DNA of 64,000 nt. Origin: an uncultured Treponema sp. (GTDB taxonomy: Bacteria > Spirochaetota > Spirochaetia > Treponematales > Treponemataceae). Within the stretch, counting starts at the first letter, position 1. Every line of letters begins with the position of its first letter. Location: NCBI GenBank assembly GCA_947167345.1, contig CAMVHR010000009.1, forward strand, positions 1 to 64,000, written 5' to 3'. Made by a program: the position numbers and the translations under genes. The notes below the pieces were generated by a model. The model did no database searches. It saw only the letters and a program-made list of their open reading frames with translations, and was not told the origin of the DNA. Shown here one piece after another: positions 17,306 to 26,388 of this stretch.

Positions 17306-18577
17306 ATGATGTTTAGAAAATTAGTGATTAAGGCTATGAGCCATAAGGCTATTAGCCATAAGGCTATGAGCCTTTTGGTTCTGAGCCTTATGGCTGGCAT
17401 GGATGTCTGTTTTGCGGCAAAAGTTAGGGAAGTTCCGGCTGATGTAGGGCTTGTAAGCATAGATTCCGAGGCTGCAATGTTCCCGGACGGATATAAGATT
17501 ACGAAGGTAACTCTTCTATATAAGAAAAAACTTGAGCCGTCTTCTGTAACTGTTGATGATTACGAAGTTCAGGGACAGATTATTGACTCTGTTGAAGTCA
17601 ATGGCACTAAGGTCACTATTAATCTTGACACTTCTAATGTCTGGTATCCTGAACACCCGGATTTTAAGTATGACAATGATCGCAATACGTTCGGAAAATA
17701 TGCCGTTGTAACCCAGAAAGGCGATGTAACTGTTGCAGACGGAAAGTCCGTCTATACAGGACCTGCTACAATAACAAGTGAAAAAAACAAGGAACCTAAA
17801 TTGTTCAAGCAGTTCTGGGATAAAACTTATCATGATGATGAAACTGAGCTTGAAATTCGTTATGCTCTTTTTACGCCAGAACGTTACAGCGAAGGCTGGA
17901 GTTATCCTATCGTCGTGTTCATCCCTGATTCTCGTGCAACGACTAACATCAGCAAGGCTACATTGCTTCAGGGAATGGGCGGATATATTTGGGCAACAGA
18001 AGAAGAGCAGAAAAAGCAGCAGGCTTTTGTCGTTGCAATTCAGTATCCAAAGTATACAGAAAAAAAGTACGGACCTCTTGTAACAGGCGACGGTAGCTGG
18101 ACTCCAGGGCTTGAAGCAATTTGCCGTTTGATTCAGAAAGAATTCGCAAACTCTCGTGCTTCACGAACAAGGGTTTATGGTGTGGGACAGGGTGAAGGAG
18201 CTGCGGCAAACCTGCTGATTGGTCAGAAATATCCGTCATTTTATGCTGCTCAGGTTGCAATTTCCCCAATATACGAAATTAAAAATCTCGACGCTCTGAG
18301 TACAGAAAAACTTTGGATTATGGTTTCTTCAAAAGACCGTCAGTCTTACGATTCCATGGAAAAGTCTCTGCGACCTTGGATAGGCGATTCTGTAAATCTG
18401 AGCAAGGAAACGTGGAATGTAGATTTGAGTTCTGAAGAATTTGAGAATGCTGCCCTTAAACAGAAGAACAAAGGTCTTCCGAACAATTATACTGTTATTG
18501 ATGGTGGCTGCCGCGAATATACATGGTGCATAGGCACTGGCATTGAGCAAATCCGCGACTGGCTTATGGCGCAGTAA
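17306..18577 (+). CDS. Esterase-like alpha/beta hydrolase lacking catalytic residues
   Basis: From the ATG at 17306 (CAGGAG upstream) this is a 423-residue exported protein. The signal peptide is lengthened by a tandem repeat (three KA[MI]SH-like units, residues 9-23). An Ig-like N-terminal part (about 40-150) precedes an alpha/beta hydrolase domain resembling secreted feruloyl/PHB-type esterases. In those enzymes the nucleophile elbow reads GQSMGG and the catalytic His sits in a GGH motif near the C terminus. Here the elbow is GQGEGA (Gly296 instead of Ser) and the His motif is GGC (Cys402). Unless catalysis is unconventional, it is a pseudoenzyme, perhaps a carbohydrate binder or regulator. 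It heads a five-gene run. Confidence 0.75.
   Translation: MMFRKLVIKAMSHKAISHKAMSLLVLSLMAGMDVCFAAKVREVPADVGLVSIDSEAAMFPDGYKITKVTLLYKKKLEPSSVTVDDYEVQGQIIDSVEVNGTKVTINLDTSNVWYPEHPDFKYDNDRNTFGKYAVVTQKGDVTVADGKSVYTGPATITSEKNKEPKLFKQFWDKTYHDDETELEIRYALFTPERYSEGWSYPIVVFIPDSRATTNISKATLLQGMGGYIWATEEEQKKQQAFVVAIQYPKYTEKKYGPLVTGDGSWTPGLEAICRLIQKEFANSRASRTRVYGVGQGEGAAANLLIGQKYPSFYAAQVAISPIYEIKNLDALSTEKLWIMVSSKDRQSYDSMEKSLRPWIGDSVNLSKETWNVDLSSEEFENAALKQKNKGLPNNYTVIDGGCREYTWCIGTGIEQIRDWLMAQ
17330..17374 (+). repeat. Three 15-bp repeats inside a signal-peptide coding region
   Basis: AAGGCTATGAGCCAT and two near-copies start at 17330, 17345 and 17360. Each contains the mini-palindrome GGCT-atg-AGCC. Because the unit is a multiple of three, gain or loss of copies would change signal-peptide length without a frameshift. 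Confidence 0.85.
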
Positions 18578-18595
18578 CTCATTGACTAAATTTGC

Positions 18596-19258
18596 ATGAC
18601 TGCAATTGAATCTTTATGGTTTTGTGGTGCTGTATGCCTTTTGCTTGCATCCTGTGCATCAACACCCAAGCCTCGTTCTGATTCACTAAATACCGCTCTT
18701 ACCGTTTCTGATGCATCTGTGTCAACTTTAGAAACTTCTGAAGATGAGGAAATGCTTTCGGAATGCAATTATGTTGACGATTTGAACGGCGTGTGGGAAT
18801 GCACTGATGGTACGGGGTTTATTTATCCCTTTAATGCAGATTCAAAATCTTATCTTCTCTATCATGGTTCATGGAAAGATGTAACCAATGAACTTTCATC
18901 ACTTGCAAAATCACAAGGGCTGACTATAGATGAATTGTGGCAAAAACGCCATAGCCTGTATAGCTGGAAAAATTCCAAGACAGGTAAGGAAATGCAGATG
19001 CCTGCATCAGATGAAAATGGTGTAGAAAAAGGAATTAAATTTTACCGGCAATCTGGTCATATATACATCCGTGATGAATATTTGATAACGGAATTTGTTT
19101 TGGGCAGGAATCTACGCTATTTTCTTATGTCTCAGGACGGCATGTACTTTAAGACTGGTAAGGTTCTGCATCTTTTTAGTAGAGTATTCCCAGACATGAA
19201 TAATTCTGGAAAAAAGTATGTGAAAAAATCTGTTGAGGATCAGAACCGTGTACAGTAG
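18596..19258 (+). CDS. Lipoprotein of unknown function
   Basis: The 220-residue product has a short signal peptide with a strong lipobox (LLLASC, Cys20). The mature protein has a Ser/Thr/Glu-rich linker to about residue 60 and then a compact domain beginning NGVWECTDGTGFIYPF, a pattern common in small lipocalin-like or beta-barrel ligand domains (speculative). It starts 19 bases after the pseudo-esterase and its 3' end overlaps possible upstream starts of the patatin gene, so it belongs to the same transcript. No ribosome site is obvious, which suggests translational coupling. Confidence 0.7.
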   Translation: MTAIESLWFCGAVCLLLASCASTPKPRSDSLNTALTVSDASVSTLETSEDEEMLSECNYVDDLNGVWECTDGTGFIYPFNADSKSYLLYHGSWKDVTNELSSLAKSQGLTIDELWQKRHSLYSWKNSKTGKEMQMPASDENGVEKGIKFYRQSGHIYIRDEYLITEFVLGRNLRYFLMSQDGMYFKTGKVLHLFSRVFPDMNNSGKKYVKKSVEDQNRVQ

Positions 19259-19259
19259 A

Positions 19260-20138
19260 ATGGCAGCTTTGTTTTTCATGATGTTTTTATTTTCTCCTGT
19301 AAATGCTTTCTGTGAAGAATATGGACTTGTTCTTGCCGGTGGTGGTGGAAAGGGTGCGTATGAAGTCGGAGTCTGGAAGGCAATGACTGATTATGGTGTT
19401 GCACAGAAAGTAACTGCAATTTCAGGTACAAGCGTAGGCGGACTTAACGGGGCTTTGTTCTGCTGTTATGGCAGCGACATTGATTCGATAGAAGACGTAT
19501 GGCTGAACATGGTTCCTTCTGCCCTTACGTACAATGATGAACTCATTTCGCAGATTGGACTTGAAAGCATAATAAATGCCATGCCTCTTTATAGGGTAAA
19601 GGAAAGGCTTTACCCGCAGGTTACGGTGACGGCTGTACGAGACCGTTATAAGATTGCAAAATATCTTATGGCAAATATTTTTGGTGAAAGCTATGCATGC
19701 CGATTTGTGCTTAACGATGAACAGGATGTTGACGAAATAAAAAAAGAGCTTCTTGCTACTGCTGCTTTCCCGGTAATATGCAATTCAGTACTTTTGAAGG
19801 ATGGTTTTTACTATATCGATGGAGGTGGAGATACTGCCTATGGTGGTGACAATGTGCCCCTTACACCTATAATTGAAAAAAATCCGCATATAAACAACAT
19901 TATCATTGTGTATCTGGAAGGCATGGAATCTTTGAAAAATAGGGTTCGGGCAATAGATTATGACGATAAGAATTTAATAGAAGTTATTCCTTCAATAGAA
20001 CTTGGAGGCTTGTTTGAAGGAACAACAAATTTTTCTGTACGCCGCATTCGTCTTCTCATAAGGCAGGGCTATGAAGATGCTGAGAAAATCTTTAAGGCAA
20101 AAGGGTTTTCAAAAGTCTCTTCATATTGGTTTGAATGA
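19260..20138 (+). CDS. Patatin-like phospholipase
   Basis: Patatin-like proteins hydrolyse acyl esters of lipids with a Ser-Asp dyad. From the ATG at 19260 (TTG 19233 and GTG 19248 are possible earlier starts) the product has 292 residues with a signal peptide. The mature N terminus shows the oxyanion loop GGGGKGAYEVG, then the nucleophile elbow GTSVGG. The catalytic Asp is in IDGGGDTAYGGDNVPL. All key residues are intact, so it is probably an active exported lipase. It sits in one run with lipoprotein and XpaC/TelA genes, hinting at envelope maintenance or stress. Confidence 0.88.
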   Translation: MAALFFMMFLFSPVNAFCEEYGLVLAGGGGKGAYEVGVWKAMTDYGVAQKVTAISGTSVGGLNGALFCCYGSDIDSIEDVWLNMVPSALTYNDELISQIGLESIINAMPLYRVKERLYPQVTVTAVRDRYKIAKYLMANIFGESYACRFVLNDEQDVDEIKKELLATAAFPVICNSVLLKDGFYYIDGGGDTAYGGDNVPLTPIIEKNPHINNIIIVYLEGMESLKNRVRAIDYDDKNLIEVIPSIELGGLFEGTTNFSVRRIRLLIRQGYEDAEKIFKAKGFSKVSSYWFE

Positions 20139-20160
20139 AAATAATTGCAAGGGGAAAGTT

Positions 20161-21336
20161 ATGAATAATACGGATATTTTTAAATATGGCGAGGAAATAT
20201 TAAATAGCATAAATAAAGCTACCGAATCAGGAGATTTTTCAAATCTTGCCAGAGATGTAAAGGCTTCCCTTGGAAGTGCTGCGTCATCATTAGGTTCTGT
20301 CATAACATCTGAAATAATGGGAACAAGAGAAAGAACTCCGTTCTTTTCAGTCAGGGTCAACAAGTACAGCACCCGAATTGTCAGCCTTGTTAAGATTGTT
20401 TTGGGCTCGTTCATTGATTTTATTGCGACGCTCGTTCTTTTGGGAGATCTTGTTCTTATTGGAGACAAAGAGACTGGGGCTGGAGAACATATAGGTTTTT
20501 GGATTTTTTCCGGACTAGCTTTGCTAGGAGGAACATCCTTGATTATGTCAGGAAAAAGAAAGCAGAAGCTTGTAAAAGACTTTTTCCACTTCGGTAAGAT
20601 TGTTGGCAACAGATCATATATTACGATTAAGGAACTTTCTGACAAAACAGGAAAAACACTTGAATATGTAGTGTATCAGATAAAGCGCATGAAAGCTTTG
20701 GGCTATCTGCCTTATGCCGTGCTTGACAAGGAAGATACAACACTGATGCTCACTGATGAAGTTTATAAAGAGTACTTAAAAAGCAAGGCATATAATACAA
20801 CGTCACGTAAAAGTTCTCATTCAAAAAAGAATTCTGGTACGGACAAAAATGCTTCAAGTGTGCAACCGGATGAAAAAGCTCCAAAGTCTTATTTTACCAT
20901 TGACGAAAATCTGCCAAAAGATGTTAAGAGCATTCTAAAAGATGGAAACGAATATTTAAACAAAATCCGCTATTTTAATGATTTGATTCCTGATACAGAA
21001 AGCATGTCCGATAAGCTTTATACGCTTGAAGCGACAGCCCTTTCAATCTTTAAGAAACTAAAGGAAAATCCTGATATTGCAGGAGACCTGCGAAAGTTTA
21101 TGTCATATTATCTTCCTACAACAGAAAGGCTTTTGCAAAGTTATGTAGATTTGCGAAAGGAAGGTAAGTCTCTTGAAAACATTACAAAGGCACAAAAGGA
21201 AATTGAAGATGCGACAGATGTTATAAACAGTGCCTTTGTAAACTTGCTTAATCAGCTTTTTGAAAGTACATCCTGGGATATTTCAGCGGACATTAGTGTA
21301 ATGAAGACGATGATGAAGCAGGATGCGCTTTTATAA
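20161..21336 (+). CDS. XpaC-like membrane protein
   Basis: The start is the ATG at 20161, preceded by AAGGGGAAAG, giving 391 residues. There is a helical N-terminal part, two transmembrane segments at about 75-95 and 108-128, then a winged-helix-like section (ITIKELSDKTGKTLEYVVYQIKRMKALGYLPYAV). The C-terminal helical domain (about 230-385) resembles the XpaC family, named after a Bacillus protein tied to chloro-indolyl phosphate hydrolysis. XpaC and TelA genes are regularly paired, and here TelA starts 14 bases downstream. The biochemical role is not known. Confidence 0.8.
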   Translation: MNNTDIFKYGEEILNSINKATESGDFSNLARDVKASLGSAASSLGSVITSEIMGTRERTPFFSVRVNKYSTRIVSLVKIVLGSFIDFIATLVLLGDLVLIGDKETGAGEHIGFWIFSGLALLGGTSLIMSGKRKQKLVKDFFHFGKIVGNRSYITIKELSDKTGKTLEYVVYQIKRMKALGYLPYAVLDKEDTTLMLTDEVYKEYLKSKAYNTTSRKSSHSKKNSGTDKNASSVQPDEKAPKSYFTIDENLPKDVKSILKDGNEYLNKIRYFNDLIPDTESMSDKLYTLEATALSIFKKLKENPDIAGDLRKFMSYYLPTTERLLQSYVDLRKEGKSLENITKAQKEIEDATDVINSAFVNLLNQLFESTSWDISADISVMKTMMKQDALL

Positions 21337-21349
21337 ATAGGAGTGAATT

Positions 21350-22516
21350 ATGGAATTTGAAACAGGAACACCAGACTTGACCTTAACACCAAACTTGACT
21401 TTTGGTGCACCGGATGCGGAATCTTCAACCCCAGCTATTGCAACATCTGCTACTGTACAAGCTGTTGAAGAAGATAAAATAAAAGAAGAAATTGTTCTTA
21501 CTGAGGAAGAAAAAGCTCAGGTTGAAGCATTTTCAAAGCAGATTGATTTATCAAATTCAAATGCTATTTTAAACTATGGTTCTGGAGCACAGAAAAAGCT
21601 TTCTCTGTTTTCCGAAAAGGCACTCTCTGCTGTTCGTACCAAGGACACAGGACCTGTCAACGACCTGATAATAAACCTCATGAGCGAGCTTAAGGGGTTT
21701 GAGGTTGACGAAAAAGAAACTGGTCTCAAGGCCTTGTTCAAAAAAGGTGCGAATAAGCTTGCCACACTGAAAGCAAAGTATGCAAAGGTTGAGACTAATG
21801 TAAATGTAATTACTACAGAACTAGAAAATCATGAAGTTACATTGCTTAAAGATATCGCCATGCTTGATCAGATGTATCAGGCAAACCTGGCATATTTTAA
21901 AGAGCTTTCCATGTATATTTTTGCCGGAAAGAAAAAACTTGAGGAAACAAGAAGCGTAGAACTTGCCAATATGCACAAAAAGGCTACGGAGTCTGGGCTG
22001 GCAGAAGATGCTCAGGCTGCAAGGGATTTGGCGGCTATGTGCGACCGCTTTGAAAAGAAAATTTACGATTTGGAACTCACCAAGACAATAGCTCTTCAGG
22101 GCGGTCCGCAGATACGAATGGTGCAGAGCAGTGACACTGAAATGGTTGAAAAAATCCGCTCCACTATCGTAAACGTCATTCCAATGTGGAAAAATCAGAT
22201 GGTGATAGCCATAGGTGTGGAACATTCAAATCAGGCTGCAAAGGCTCAGCGTGCAGTTTCAGACATGACGAACGAGCTTCTTAAGAAAAATGCCGATGCT
22301 CTGAAGATGGCAACCATAGAAACTGCCAAGGAGTCCGAGCGTGGCATTGTAGATCTTGAGACTATAAAGCATACGAACGAGCAGCTTATCAGCACGATGG
22401 ATGAGGTCCTTAGAATTCAGGCCGAGGGCAAGGAGAGACGCCGCACCGCAGAGAAGGAACTTGCTCAGATTGAGCAGGAATTAAAGGCGAAGATGTTGCA
22501 GGCATCAAAATCTTAA
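21350..22516 (+). CDS. telA: TelA family protein (toxic anion resistance)
   Basis: The 388-residue cytoplasmic protein is helical through most of its length after a Pro/Thr-rich N terminus (1-40). It shows the TelA features: IDLSNSNAILNYGSGAQKKL near 65-85, long coiled-coil segments, and IPMWKNQMVIAIGVEHSNQAAKAQRAVSDMTNELLKKNA near 275-315. The family was linked to tellurite and antimicrobial tolerance, but its general job is unsettled and probably concerns envelope stress. TAGGAG precedes the ATG. It is the last gene of the 17306-22516 run. Confidence 0.9.
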   Translation: MEFETGTPDLTLTPNLTFGAPDAESSTPAIATSATVQAVEEDKIKEEIVLTEEEKAQVEAFSKQIDLSNSNAILNYGSGAQKKLSLFSEKALSAVRTKDTGPVNDLIINLMSELKGFEVDEKETGLKALFKKGANKLATLKAKYAKVETNVNVITTELENHEVTLLKDIAMLDQMYQANLAYFKELSMYIFAGKKKLEETRSVELANMHKKATESGLAEDAQAARDLAAMCDRFEKKIYDLELTKTIALQGGPQIRMVQSSDTEMVEKIRSTIVNVIPMWKNQMVIAIGVEHSNQAAKAQRAVSDMTNELLKKNADALKMATIETAKESERGIVDLETIKHTNEQLISTMDEVLRIQAEGKERRRTAEKELAQIEQELKAKMLQASKS

Positions 22517-22675
22517 GTTTTTAAACTTTTTACGGTAAAAAAGTACACTTTTTTGAAATGCTTTAGAAAAATTCAAAAAAAGTTGAACATAAATTCATAA
22601 AATTTTACATGTACTTCTTGTTCCTCCTGACATATACTAAAACCATAAAAGTTATGTTCTTAGGAGGAACTCAAT

Positions 22676-23701
22676 ATGAAATTAAAGAAACTTGTTGCTG
22701 TTTCATTGGTGGCTGCTCTTGCAGTAAGTTCAATGTTCGCTGCTAAAGCAAAAAAACAGAAGAAAGCAAAAAAAGGTAAGACAGCTGCATCTAAGCTGAT
22801 TACTGTTGGATATGCACAGGTTGGTGCAGAATCAGACTGGCGTCTTGCTAATACACAGTCTTTCAAAGACACATTCGTAGAAGCAAACGGATACAAATTG
22901 ATTTTTGATGATGCTCAGCAGAAGCAGGAAAACCAGATTAAGGCAATCCGTAACTTCATCCAGCAGGAAGTTGACTACATCGTAGTTGCTCCAGTTGTTG
23001 AGACAGGTTGGGAAACAGTTCTTCAGGAAGCAAAAAAAGCTGGCATTCCAGTTATCCTTTCTGACCGTATGATGAAAGTATCTGATGACAGCCTGTACAC
23101 AGCATGGGTTGGCGGAAACTTCCTTAAAGAAGGTCAGGACGGATGTAAGTGGCTTGAAGCATATCTTAAGTCAGTAGGACGCGACAAGGAAACAATCAAC
23201 ATTGTTGACCTCCAGGGAACAATTGGTGCTTCTGCACAGATTGGACGTACACAGGGACTCGAAGAAGCTGTTAAGGCTCACAGCAACTGGAAGATTGTTG
23301 CACAGCAGACAGGTGAATTCACACAGTCAAAGGGACAGGAAGTTATGGAATCTATCCTGAAGTCTGTTTCAAAGATTGATGTTGTATATGCAGAAAACGA
23401 CAACATGGCTTGGGGTGCAATCGACGCAATCAAGGCTGCTGGTAAGGTTCCTGGAAAAGACATCATCATCATCTGTTTCGATGCTGTACACGAATCATTC
23501 AACAGAATGATCAACGGTGAAATCAACTGTGCTGTAGAATGTAACCCACTCCACGGTCCACGTACAGCAGAAATCATCCAGAAGCTTGAAAAGAAGCAGA
23601 AGGTTGAAAAGATTCAGTACGTAACAGAATTGGTATTCGACAAGAATGGTGTTGGCGGAGCTTTGAAGGCTGCTGATGAGCTTCCAAACCGCAAATACTA
23701 A
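22676..23701 (+). CDS. ytfQ: Sugar ABC transporter binding protein (YtfQ-like)
   Basis: The 341-residue periplasmic binding protein resembles E. coli YtfQ, which binds galactofuranose. A cleavable signal peptide ends near MFAAKA, followed by an odd lysine-rich linker (AKKQKKAKKGKTAASK). The mature part has the family strings VGYAQVGAESDWR, DDAQQKQENQIKAIRNFI, PVVETGWETVLQEAKKAGIPVI and CFDAVHESFNRMINGEINC. The ribosome site TTAGGAGG is strong and codons are biased to the preferred set, so expression is probably high. A terminator-like hairpin follows before the ATPase gene. The actual sugar is inferred only from the family. Confidence 0.9.
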   Translation: MKLKKLVAVSLVAALAVSSMFAAKAKKQKKAKKGKTAASKLITVGYAQVGAESDWRLANTQSFKDTFVEANGYKLIFDDAQQKQENQIKAIRNFIQQEVDYIVVAPVVETGWETVLQEAKKAGIPVILSDRMMKVSDDSLYTAWVGGNFLKEGQDGCKWLEAYLKSVGRDKETINIVDLQGTIGASAQIGRTQGLEEAVKAHSNWKIVAQQTGEFTQSKGQEVMESILKSVSKIDVVYAENDNMAWGAIDAIKAAGKVPGKDIIIICFDAVHESFNRMINGEINCAVECNPLHGPRTAEIIQKLEKKQKVEKIQYVTELVFDKNGVGGALKAADELPNRKY

Positions 23702-23730
23702 TTCCTTAGTGTAAAGTTTGTATAGCCGTA

Positions 23731-23766
23731 AGCCGGAGCAGAATATATTTCACTCCGGCTTTTATT
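23731..23766 (+). terminator. Intercistronic terminator after ytfQ
   Basis: AGCCGGAG at 23731-23738 pairs with CTCCGGCT at 23753-23760 and is followed by a T-rich tail. Between a binding-protein gene and its ATPase gene, it likely lets only part of transcription continue, giving excess binding protein. Confidence 0.85.
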
Positions 23767-23788
23767 TTCAAAAAAAGAAGGTGTGATG

Positions 23789-25306
23789 ATGGAAAATGAT
23801 GTTCTGCTTTCAATGAAAAATATATCCATGACATTCCCTGGAGTAAAAGCCCTGCAAAACGTAGATTTTACGCTCTGTCAGGGTGAAATTCATGCACTCA
23901 TGGGTGAAAACGGAGCTGGAAAAAGTACTCTTATCAAAGTTCTTACGGGTGTTCATACTCGTGATTCGGGGGAAATATATCTTGAGGGCAAAGAAATAAA
24001 CAACCATTCTCCTGAAGAGGCTCAGATGAATGGTATCAGTACTGTGTTCCAGGAAGTAAACTTGTGCCCTAATATTTCCGTAGCAGAAAACATTTTTGCA
24101 GGACACGAACCTAGAACAAAGTTTTTTTCTGTTGACTGGAAGCAGATGAATGTAAAGGCAAGGGAAATTCTTTCTTATGTAGGTCTTGACGACATAGACG
24201 TAACCCGTGCCCTTGGAGAATATTCCGTTGCAATCCAGCAGATGGTTGCTATTGCACGTGCCGTTAATTTTGACTGTAAGGTTCTGATTCTTGACGAACC
24301 TACTTCTTCTCTTGATGATCATGAAGTAGAAAACCTTTTCAACGTAATGAAGCAGCTTAAGGCTGACGGAAAGGGAATTATATTTGTTACTCACTTCCTT
24401 GAACAGGTGTATGCTGTATGTGACAAGATTACTGTTCTTCGTAACGGAGAACTTGAAGGTCAGCATACTGTAAGTGAACTGCCTCGCCTTAAACTGGTAC
24501 AGGCAATGCTTGGACATGAAGTAAAGGAACTTGATTCCTTGCATAACAACAATAAAATCAGCGACAAAAATGATGTTCCTGAAATAATAAAGGCTGTCGC
24601 TCTGACTCATGATGGTACAATCAAGCCATTTGACGTAACGATAAAGAAAGGCGAAGTTGTCGGTCTGACAGGTCTTTTGGGCTCTGGTCGTTCAGAAATG
24701 GTTCGTGCCATATACGGTGCTGACAAACCTGATGGAGGACAGCTGTTCTTTAACGGAAAGGAACTGAAGGCAAAAGCTCCTATCGATTCTATAAAGCGTG
24801 GCATGGCTTACCTGCCTGAAGACAGAAAAGCCGAAAGCATTATTGCAGATTTGACAATCCGCGAAAACATGATGATTGCCTTGCAGGCAAAGACTGGTGT
24901 ATTCAAGCTTTTGCCTATGGCAAAACAGTTGGAGCTTACAAACAAATACATCAAGGCCTTGAACATAAAAACTCCGTCATCGGAAACTCTCATAAAGCAG
25001 CTTTCTGGCGGTAATCAGCAGAAAGTTATTATTGGTCGATGGCTTGTAACTCATCCTGAATTCCTTATTCTTGATGAGCCTACACGCGGTATTGATGTTG
25101 GAACAAAGACTGAAATTCAGAAACTGGTAATCAAGCTGGCAGAAGAAGGCATGACCGTCGTGTTTATCAGTTCTGAGATTGAAGAAATGCTCCGTACTGT
25201 AAACAAGCTTTGTGTTCTTCGTGACGGTGCCAAGGTCGGGGAATTGAAAAACGAAGGCCTTACGCAGGAAGATGTCATGAAGGCAATTGCAGGAGGTAAC
25301 CAATAA
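23789..25306 (+). CDS. ytfR: Sugar ABC transporter ATPase (YtfR-like, two domains)
   Basis: The protein of about 505 residues has two ABC domains. The first has GENGAGKST (about residues 40-48), a degenerate signature in the family style and LILDEPTSSLDD as Walker B. The second has the altered Walker A GLLGSGRSE, the signature LSGGNQQKV, and LILDEPTRGIDVGTK. This is the standard monosaccharide-type ATPase. The GTG at 23783 and ATGs at 23786 and 23789 are all possible; I favour 23789 because it is seven bases from AGAAGG. It overlaps the next gene by one base. Confidence 0.93.
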   Translation: MENDVLLSMKNISMTFPGVKALQNVDFTLCQGEIHALMGENGAGKSTLIKVLTGVHTRDSGEIYLEGKEINNHSPEEAQMNGISTVFQEVNLCPNISVAENIFAGHEPRTKFFSVDWKQMNVKAREILSYVGLDDIDVTRALGEYSVAIQQMVAIARAVNFDCKVLILDEPTSSLDDHEVENLFNVMKQLKADGKGIIFVTHFLEQVYAVCDKITVLRNGELEGQHTVSELPRLKLVQAMLGHEVKELDSLHNNNKISDKNDVPEIIKAVALTHDGTIKPFDVTIKKGEVVGLTGLLGSGRSEMVRAIYGADKPDGGQLFFNGKELKAKAPIDSIKRGMAYLPEDRKAESIIADLTIRENMMIALQAKTGVFKLLPMAKQLELTNKYIKALNIKTPSSETLIKQLSGGNQQKVIIGRWLVTHPEFLILDEPTRGIDVGTKTEIQKLVIKLAEEGMTVVFISSEIEEMLRTVNKLCVLRDGAKVGELKNEGLTQEDVMKAIAGGNQ

Positions 25307-26388
25307 TGGCAGGTAAAAACATGGATGTAACTTCTGTTATAGGAAAGATAAAGAAAAGTACGCTGCTGTTCCCTATTGCAGCACTTATTCTGATGTTTAT
25401 AGTCAATGTCATTATTACACCAGATTTCTTTAAAATTTCCATTAACAACGGTGTTCTTTACGGATTCATCATTGACGTATTGAACCGTTCAAGTGAGCTT
25501 ATAATTTTGGCAGTCGGCATGACTCTTGTTGTCGCTTCGTCTCGCGGTACGGATATTTCCGTTGGTGCAGTCATGGCTGTGTCCGGTGCAATTATCGTAC
25601 GTCTGTTGGGAAGCAGCTATGACGGATATGCAATGGCTTTGCCTCTCGCAATCTTCTTTGGAATTTTGGGAGGCCTTGCCTGTGGTGCATTCAACGGACT
25701 TCTTGTAGCCCGCTTTAACATTCAGCCGATGGTTGCAACGTTGATTCTGTATACTGCAGGACGCGGAATTGCACAGCTTATCAGTTCTACAGAAAATGCA
25801 ACAGGCGTTATCCTGTATGTCCGCATGGAATCATTTAAATGGATTGGAGGATTCCTGCCGGGAGTTGTAGTTCCGACACCTATCTTCATTGCAATCCTGT
25901 TCGTAATCCTTACGCAGCTGTTTTTGACAAAGACTGCTTTTTCTACATACATTCAGACTGTAGGAATCAACCCTAAGGCAGGTCGCCTTGTCGGAATCAA
26001 CTCCGTGCTGGTCATGTTCTTCTGCTATCTGTTCTGTGGATTGAGCTCTGGCGTTGCAGGACTCATTGCTTCAAGCCGCATCTATTCAAGTGACGCAAAC
26101 AACATTGGCCTTAACCTTGAAATGGATGCAATCCTTGCCGTTGCATTGGGAGGAAACAGTCTTGGAGGCGGTAAGTTCAACATGGCGGGTTCAATAATTG
26201 GCGCCGTTACAATCCAGTGCCTTACAACTAGCTTGTATGCAATGGGTGTTTCTGCTGACCAGCTGCCGGTTTATAAGGCTGTCGTAGTTATTCTTATTGT
26301 TTTGATGCAGTCTCCTGTCTTTAAGAAATGGCGGGCAGAAATGAAACTTCGCAAACAGAATGCTAAAACTATAGGAGAAGCAAAATGA
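25306..26388 (+). CDS. ytfT: Sugar ABC transporter permease (YtfT-like)
   Basis: This 360-residue permease has about 8-10 transmembrane helices and the family motif of ribose/galactofuranose-type channels: GMTLVVASSRGTDISVGAVMAVSGA in the N-terminal half, FNIQPMVATLILYTAGRGIAQ, and ILAVALGGNSLGGGKFNMAGS near residue 285. It is the first of two different permeases that probably form a heterodimer with the YtfR-like ATPase. The ATG overlaps the ytfR stop by one base, and it overlaps the next permease by four bases. Confidence 0.92.
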   Translation: MAGKNMDVTSVIGKIKKSTLLFPIAALILMFIVNVIITPDFFKISINNGVLYGFIIDVLNRSSELIILAVGMTLVVASSRGTDISVGAVMAVSGAIIVRLLGSSYDGYAMALPLAIFFGILGGLACGAFNGLLVARFNIQPMVATLILYTAGRGIAQLISSTENATGVILYVRMESFKWIGGFLPGVVVPTPIFIAILFVILTQLFLTKTAFSTYIQTVGINPKAGRLVGINSVLVMFFCYLFCGLSSGVAGLIASSRIYSSDANNIGLNLEMDAILAVALGGNSLGGGKFNMAGSIIGAVTIQCLTTSLYAMGVSADQLPVYKAVVVILIVLMQSPVFKKWRAEMKLRKQNAKTIGEAK

